Source: Lantana camara (lineage: Eukaryota > Streptophyta > Magnoliopsida > Lamiales > Verbenaceae). Taken from it: a stretch of DNA of 64,000 nucleotides. Shown here one piece after another: positions 57,180-64,000 of the stretch. Each line of letters opens with the position of its first letter. Position 1 is the stretch's first letter. The translations under genes and the position numbers were made by a program. The stretch spans positions 94,279,001 to 94,343,000 of the forward strand of contig CM074861.1 of the NCBI GenBank assembly GCA_037501455.1, in the 5' to 3' direction. The notes below the pieces were generated by a model. The model saw only the letters and a program-made list of their open reading frames with translations, was not told the DNA's origin and did no database searches.

Positions 57180-58583
57180 ATTTTTTTGATTTTGGATTTT
57201 CTTTTAATTTTAAAGAAATATATAGGACCTTTTTGGAAAAAAGGTTTTAGGTTGATTATATAATTTTTGAAAGTTGTAGTGATTATTTGAAAAAGAAATT
57301 ATTTTAGTGTGTATAAGTTATTGATGGGATCAATAAATTGTACTATTTTATTATTGTTTATTGGAAAAAATTTTGAACAGGACCAAATGTTCCTAATTTT
57401 TATCCAAAACCCCCCAATTTATTTTTATATATTTAACATCCCCAATACACAATACATTTTTTCTAAACCCCTAATTTTTTACTTTTTCCACACCATTTTT
57501 ACTACCTCCACACCTCATCTTCTCCATCATCACCTTCATCCTTGAAGCTGGCGGAGTGCTGCTGCCACCACCACAGGACCGCTGCCGCACCACCACCGGA
57601 CCACCGCCGGAGATGGTCCAAAAATTCCCAAAAAATTCACCGGGAACGTACTCCTCGTCCTCGTTCCATATCTTCGGTTAGGTTTTCGAAATTCAAATCC
57701 ATTTGTCCCCAATTTCAAATCTAAAATTTTAGATCTAAAAATTTTCAAAAAAAGAAATATCTATAACTCCCAAACCGATTAATGAAAATCGATTCCGTAA
57801 ATTGCAATGGACTCTCCGTGTCGAGATCTTCAAGATCCATATAAAAATCGTCCAAAATATTAGCCGGAATGTCTCCGACAGAAAACCCGTTTTGTCTTGA
57901 AAAAATGCAGATTTTTAGGGGAGCTCCGGCGCCTTCTCCGGCCATTTTCGTGAGACGGGACTGCCACGAATGAAGTCGCGTCGTCGAGTCGAGTTGAAAC
58001 ACGTAGGCGCCGTCTCCGGAAAGTGGCCGGAGACGGCGCCGGACTTACCCCTGAAAAACCAGTGTTTTTCTGTGAAAAACGCATGAAGAAGAAAGGAAAA
58101 ACAAAAAAAAAAAAGAATAAGAAAATAGGGAAGAAAAAATAAGGAGTATGGGGTAATTTCTCGAATATTATTAAGGACATTTTAGTATTTTTGTACGATT
58201 TAGGGGGTTTAGAAAATGTTTCATGAATAATTGGTCCTTAAAATATATAAAAAACCAAATTTTTTTTTTGTTGGGGAGGGGGGGGGGGGGGGTTTGGATA
58301 AATGTTATAGTATGGTGGGGATCTTTGATTAATTATCCGTTTATTATTTCCTCAAAAAGCAATATTACTTTTCAACTATTTTTTGGAAAAAATATTATTT
58401 TAGAAAATTTTCCGTATAACAATTGATCCCAAACTAGAATATAAATTTTTAATACAATTATGAAATGACTATAAATAGTATAGGAAAAAAGAGCTTTTAA
58501 TGGGAAAAAAACAGTCTCCAAATGATCACAAACGGCTATATATTTTTGATTTTAAAATATATTTACAAAAACATTCCTAGTAA
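57180..58583. other. AT-rich DNA with a GC-rich island
   Basis: 57540-58050 is abruptly GC-rich (CCGCCGGAG, CTCCGGCG repeats) and could be a captured exon piece; an 85-aa minus-strand frame (58002-57745) has no family I recognise. The outer parts show weak inverted similarity (GGACCAA near 57380, its inverse near 58235; TTTTCTAAACCCC on both sides). A run of about 18 G lies at 58277-58294. Confidence 0.4.
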
Positions 58584-59343
58584 TCTATACTATTATATAT
58601 TTGAAAACGACGTTTGACTTTTTGATTTTATTGTGCATTTAGATGATGTGTAATTTTGTGGTTTTTTTTAGATTTTTAATTAAATATAAAATATGTGATT
58701 AGTTGATCTTTATTTTATATATTATTTTATTATAAAAATAAATAGTAATTAAGGAAAATAATTATCTTTGACAATATTTTTTTAATATACTTTCTATGTA
58801 TGAATTTCTTTTTAAATTATACATATTTTTATCAATATAAATAAATGTCGTAATTAATGAGATGTAAGTTAAGAAAGATTAAATTGATAACTTTCATATA
58901 TTAAGACATCCACCCAATAATTGTGGTGATATTTAATACTATTATTAATTAGGGTTAAAGAAATTAATAAAGAAAAATTAAAATAAAAATCTTTATTTTA
59001 TATATTATTTTATTTTGAAATTAATATTACTAACGAAAATAATTTTTTATTTAATTGTATTTATTCAATCTTACATTTTGAATTAATTAATTTTAAAATA
59101 TCAATTCGATTCTATTTTGTACCCGACATAAAAGAATGAAGCTAAAAATTGGCAAAGAGACGGATAAGAAACGAAAATTGCAAAGCGTATGCATCTTTAA
59201 GCCTTTAATGCTTGATTGCTTGGCAATACTTGATCATTTTTAGTTGTTGTAACTAAATATTTTATGTGAAAATGTTGTAATTATGATTACATGACACACC
59301 TCTTAATGTTTTAGGCAATACTTGATCGTTTTGATCTTCTGGG

Positions 59344-59401
<58 letters not shown>

Positions 59402-61711
59402 AGAATTTAGGTTTTCTCAATTTTTATTTAAATATGTAAATTCGATTTTGAGTTTTTTATTCTTTAAGGCATTAAAACTCAATAACTTTGAGGGGTTTTT
59501 TTTTCATAAATAATTAAATATTTATGTAAGTTTAATTCTAATCAAAATTCTAATTTTTAAAATTAAAAAAAATTAATTGATAAATAGGAGTTTTGCTTTA
59601 AATATAAATTATTTTTCCTAAATTTTTTATATAACTCCCTCCATTAATGGCTCCTAGATTTCCTCACTTAAATTCAAAATTTTATGTAAATTAATCTTTC
59701 TTAATATGTTTTGCTTTCTTCTTTTAAATTATCTTTTCTACAATAAAATTTTAAAACCTAAATTGTGGTGCCATTTTTGTACATACAAGGTTCAACTTTT
59801 GTTTCTTTCTTCTAATTTTTCTGTTGAGATTCATTAATTTTCTTTTTTTTCATATAAAATGCCCCATTGATTTGTACATTAATATAGGAGTCTGGCCGAA
59901 ATCAAGTGAAGATTTAGACACTCCCTCGAATCTGCAAATTAGATTGACGAAATATGTTGAATTTTTTTTTTTACTTTTCACTCATAAATCCATTGTTGAG
60001 TGTTTTTTTTCGATCTCTCATGCGCGAAATTTATATTTTAATTGTGCTTATATATTTTTTTTGATCATATTTATTTAGCACTATATAACTTCTTTAATCA
60101 TGTCAGATAATATAATTTAAGTTTTTAGAAAATTTTATATTTTTAGGTTTTTTTTATTTATTTTACTTTATTTATAAAGTATTATTTGCTTATTGCTTTT
60201 TTTATTTTAAATTTTTTAGTACTTAGACACGTATTTCTTTTTCTATTTTTAAATTGACAAAATTTTTATATCTATTTTTTATTTATGTAATTGAGTCGTT
60301 CTTTTACCATTATTTTATTTTCTTTTTGAAAATTTAAATTTATAAAATAATTTGAATAATAGTTTAGCACAATTTTTATATTATTTTGGCGACTCTTTAA
60401 ATCAACATGTATTATTATTGTTCTTTGTTCCTTCATAAATTTATTATCTATTTATCTTTTCATTTTTAGGATTTTAATCATCGATAATATTTTATATAAT
60501 CCATATATTGATTCATTTTCATTTAAATTATTTTGTTGTTGATTTATTCCAATAGTATATGACCAAATATATACATTGGTATTTTCTAATAATATATTTT
60601 AGTTTATTATTATTATTATTATTGATGTGGTAATCTTTACCTATATGTTTTTACTAATCTTTCTTTTATATTTTTATTTTATTTTTAAAATTCTTTATTA
60701 TATTTTCATATTAAATTGGAATGACTTGAGTTTGCTTGATTCTAATAATTATATTTTTTTATTGTTTCTGCAAATTATTAAGTTAATTATTTATATTTTA
60801 TTTTTACATAAATTTAAACTTTTGGTTCGAAGATCAATCTTAATATTTCTTAACCAATTACCAAATCTATTAGTAATATAACTTTGCTTTTTCTAATTTT
60901 TTTATTATTTCAATCTTAATTTATTTGTGAAATACTTGATAATTTATGTCATGATTTATTTTTTATCATTATTTTATGTTCAAGGTTCATTTATTTACTT
61001 GAGTTTTGATTTTTTAGTAATTTATTTATATATTTTTATTATATTTAAAGAATTTATTAGAGTTTCAATACCTATAGTTGTGTGAGACATTCTTTCAGAA
61101 TCTTCTTTTTAGAGTTTCAATGAGTACATGCCTTTTTTTTTTTGTTATCATGTCATAACTATATGATATATCTACCTTTTTTGAATTCATAGGATGTTTT
61201 GAAAAAAAAAAAAATCATTTATTGTTGATGCTAGCTAAATTCAAATTTTGGTATAGTTAGTCGCCAATTTAATATTTATTATTTGTAAACCACATTAATA
61301 CAAAAGTCATTTATGTATTAGAAAAAATAATAATGTTTTTAATAAATTTGTGCATAGCACAGGATGAGATGCTAGAATTTTAACATATATATACTATTCT
61401 AATATCTAAATTTTTTTTTTTTTTCCACATATTTTAACCTATCTACTTAGAATATGATATTTATCTGAGTTTTATTTATTTATTATTTATAATAAGAAAA
61501 CGCTTAACTTAGTATACAATTTATAATTAAGTATATTAAAGTAATAGAATTGAATTTTAATAGTAATTCATTTATTATTTATAAAAAATATTTATTGCAC
61601 AGATTTATGATTTAATTATTCATTTTAAAATTATTTTAATTTACAAAGTTCATACAAGTATTGTAAATTATACCGTACATTAATACCGTGCATCGCACGG
61701 GGATACGCTAG
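58584..61711 (+). mobile_element. Non-autonomous Helitron candidate (3.1 kb) with two 3' ends
   Basis: Starts TCTATACTATTATA after a host A. Ends at 61711 with the stem CCGTGC-ATC-GCACGG followed by GGATACGCTAG and a host T. This 5' TC, 3' hairpin plus CTRR, A/T insertion pattern defines Helitrons. A second similar terminus, TGTGC-ATA-GCACA then CTAG, lies inside at 61349-61375. The body is very AT-rich with no Rep-helicase, so it is non-autonomous. Confidence 0.65.
59344..59398. repeat. (CA)n(TA)n microsatellite
   Basis: About eight CA units run directly into about twenty TA units, inside the Helitron candidate. Confidence 0.95.
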
Positions 61712-62821
61712 TATCATAAAATAACAAAATCTTCATGTACTTTTTAAACTATAATAAACGAGTTCTTAGAATATTGACAGTATGTTCGGAAAATTGAAAA
61801 AGGTTTTCCAAACGATCGTTTGTTTAATAATACAAATTAATAATCGAGCACACTCGATGTGTATTTCCGAAAAAAAATATTACAATTAAAATTAAATAAT
61901 TATTAAATGGGTCAAATATTTAATATAATAGTATAAATGAAAATAAATTAAAAAAAAAAACCAAAATCATACAAGTCAAAATAATAATAATAAATTAATA
62001 ATATGAAATAAAAAGATTAAAAAAAAAAGGAAAAGATTTTGTGATGGTGTGAGAGAAAAAAGAAGTTAAAAAGAAAAACAAAAGAAAAGGGAAGTTAAGG
62101 ATGATACATAAATAAACTAAAAGAAAAGAAAAAAGATTTAAAAGTCAGGGATAAGAAAGAAAAGAGTTCAAGAGCTGAAGACACCATGACAATTTTTATC
62201 TACACCCAACGCTTAATATAATAATATAGATGAAATGTTATTGTTCTTTTTATAATTAACAGGGATAATACACGTAATTTTTTCCTTCTTTTCTATGCCC
62301 GGCCTTAGGATATATTTCTTGCTATTTACAAATGATTTAGCACCAAAACGTGCCAAATAAAAAAAAAAAAAAAAAAGGAAAAACTGTTGACCTCGTTAGT
62401 ATCAAAATGATAAGTTTTGATGCTTTCAAGACATTTGATACGTTTGTGCATCTTTCCATATATTCTGGTATCACATGTTTAATTTTAGCATGGAAAGATT
62501 ATTTGAATTGCATAAAATCAATTTTTCATTACCTTGATTACATTCCACGATTTTATTCATCCTGTACTTGATTTCTTCCATACATATATTTATCACATGC
62601 AAAAATCTTTATTTGCATGGAAAGTGTTGACCTGGTACTTTTGAAATTCATTTGGAACTTTGCTAAAAATCTTTCATTTTGTACCAAAAAATAAATCCCA
62701 AATGGATCCTTCCTTATTTTACACATTATAGCTGCTATTTTTTTTTTTATTATTTTTTAACGCGACACCACTCCCATGATCTTATAAATCCACGTCAAAA
62801 AGATTTCAAAGGAGAGATCCT
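61712..62821. other. AT-rich spacer
   Basis: No supported gene. A-runs occur near 62361; nothing else is delimited. Confidence 0.5.
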
Positions 62822-62997
62822 AAGCAAAAAAAATCAATCAGACCCAAAAACATGGTGGGCCGGAAATCAAGCAAATAAAATTAAATTAGACCCAAAACAG
62901 GGAGGACCAGAAATCAACCGAAAAATGACACTAAAAAGAAACCCGAAATCAAGCCAAAATAAAGCCACCACCTGTCCGCCTAGGATAGTGCAAAATT
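62822..62997 (-). repeat. Copy B of the AT-rich multi-ORF unit, left part
   Basis: About 170 bp matching 55460-55630 (shared ATCAATCAGACCC, CACCTGTCCGCCTAGGATAG). It breaks off at a chromovirus fragment and resumes at about 63781. Confidence 0.85.
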
Positions 62998-63208
62998 GTA
63001 ACGCCCCGGTTTTTCAGAAGCCGGTTAAAATTTTAGACATAAAGTATCAAGAGTTAAGGAACCGGAATATTCCTATGGTGTTGTGGCGAAGTGATAAAAC
63101 TGAAGAAATTACTTGGGAGCCGGAAGAGAAGATGAAGCGGTTTCACCAGGAATTATTTTCTTCCAATCAGTGAATTTGGGGACCAGATTCTTCTAAAGTG
63201 GAGAGAGT
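62998..63208 (+). pseudogene. Chromovirus integrase tail with chromodomain
   Basis: Plus strand, frame ending at 63171-63173 encodes KILDIKYQELRNRNIP, VLWRSDKTEEITWEPEE and MKRFHQELF, the C-terminal chromodomain of Ty3 chromoviruses, which guides integration by reading histone marks. It is followed, 35 bp after the stop, by the start of an LTR at 63209. The 5' side is a truncated TGTAACGCCCC sequence. Confidence 0.8.
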
Positions 63209-63780
63209 TGTAACGCCCCAATTTCCGGAAGTTCAGGTAAGCACGCCACGTGCCGGTCTTCGGGAATTGGGAAGTTTAACTTAATTATTTCCTTCATTTA
63301 TTTATTTATAACTTTCATCATATTACATGTATATTATTTTGCGTCCGCTTTATTGTTATGCATGTTTGTATTCATCTGAGGGTTAGTCCCGCCTAGCTAG
63401 TGAGTCATTTTTTCTATTGTCTTCCGTTCGCTATAGGCTTGATTCATGTATGGATTGTCCATGCCATATTTGGATTGAACTATAGTGCGGGGGATGTGGG
63501 TACCTAGCGTTCCGGGTGCTACAGTTACTCCTATACTTCACCAAAAGCGATGCTCCTGTGTCCGTTAACGGGGGTTAACAACATTGCACGTTTAAGGGAT
63601 AACAGGAAGTACTCCTAATTTCTTAAAAAAATTCGTGAATTCGCCTCGGTTCGCTGTTTCTTAACTCCAACGCAATAATCAACTAAATGGAGCAAAATAA
63701 ACATATAAACGCATCAAACGACACAATAATGTACTATAATTAACTCTCAAATCCATACGAATTCTACACTCAACACTCTA
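63209..63780 (+). repeat. Chromovirus 3' LTR fragment
   Basis: Starts TGTAACGCCCCAATTTCC directly downstream of the chromodomain, the expected order. It passes without a clear CA end into copy B of the multi-ORF unit. Confidence 0.6.
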
Positions 63781-64000
63781 CCACTCTATCATCACCCGAT
63801 TCCTTTCCGGAATGATCCAGATTCATATTTCTTTTCTGTTGGTATAGTAATAATCTTTGTAGGTGTTTTTATTATTCTTTTTATTTCTCTTTTCTTTCCT
63901 AATTTTGTCTTTTTTAATATTATCTTGAATAAGATTATTTAATTATTTTATTTCAATTCTAATAACTTGGATTTCTGTATTTATATTCTTAATTTCAGAT
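63781..64000 (-). repeat. Copy B of the AT-rich multi-ORF unit, right part (cut by window end)
   Basis: Matches 56040-56262 closely (TATCATCACCCGATTCC, GGAATGATCCAGATTCATAT). Relative to copy A the stretch 55635-56035, which holds most of the 141-aa ORF, has been replaced by the chromovirus fragment. Confidence 0.88.

Noticed and set aside
57745..58180. Minus-strand frames in the GC-rich island as a host gene
   Set aside because: No family recognised, no splice or promoter context, and surrounded by transposon-like DNA; kept only as a possible captured fragment.
59824..60881. 84-codon Phe/Ile/Leu-rich frames that look like membrane proteins
   Set aside because: Poly-T-rich DNA translates to hydrophobic residues by composition; they lie inside the Helitron body with no conservation signal.

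Overview
This window is nuclear DNA of a flowering plant, almost certainly a eudicot. Genes have GT-AG introns, the intergenic DNA is AT-rich, and most of the sequence is plant LTR retrotransposon. The cytochrome P450 looks most like the CYP71D group that is large in asterids such as the mint order; that placement is inference and no species can be named.

Three host genes sit in the first third. (1) A complete two-exon CYP71-clan P450 (7244-9540, +, 500 aa). (2) A nuclear-type protein with N-terminal Agenet (plant Tudor-like) repeats and a C-terminal ENT domain (14747-16233, +, 414 aa, with a non-coding first exon). (3) A complete eight-exon Ran GTPase (21256-19239, -, 221 aa) whose start codon is cut off from the rest of the coding sequence by an intron. 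A dead FAR1-related (MULE-transposase-derived) gene follows at 23.0-24.1 kb. The three live genes share no obvious pathway. DNA transposons between them are well delimited: a 984-bp Mutator-like element with a 9-bp target duplication, a 422-bp hAT element with an 8-bp duplication, and a foldback element.

The rest is retroelement. At the left edge E1 (1-6711, -) is an Athila-type Ty3 element that keeps an intact gag-protease ORF but has lost reverse transcriptase, RNase H and integrase by an in-frame deletion; its LTRs are identical over the 495 bp visible. From 24.1 to 54.9 kb lies a nested stack. The host is a Copia element E2 (+). Inside its 5' LTR sits a full-length Athila E3 (25045-37972, -, 1457-bp LTRs, GCAAG duplication). 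Inside its leader sits a solo LTR E4 (39397-42215, GATAC duplication) carrying a 794-bp tandem duplication. Inside its integrase sits E5 (45170-53360, -, GTTCC duplication), a decayed Ty3 element. All junctions can be read, so the order of events is clear.

The right end (54.9-64 kb) holds LTR scraps, two copies of an AT-rich multi-ORF unit with a tRNA-Met primer site that may be an endogenous pararetrovirus-like sequence, a GC-rich island, a Helitron with two successive 3' termini, and a chromodomain-bearing integrase tail.

The most striking signal is palindrome architecture in the retroelements. E3 carries a 12-bp palindrome six times in each LTR and six times in its interior, always in pairs 32 bp apart, with pairs separated by 43 bp (LTR) or 51 bp (interior). 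In one interior pair both members have changed so that they remain reverse complements of each other. E5, with an unrelated 20-bp palindrome, uses nearly the same 31/51/32-bp layout. Both Athila elements also carry a small GG-loop hairpin next to each of two polypurine-tract-like sequences.
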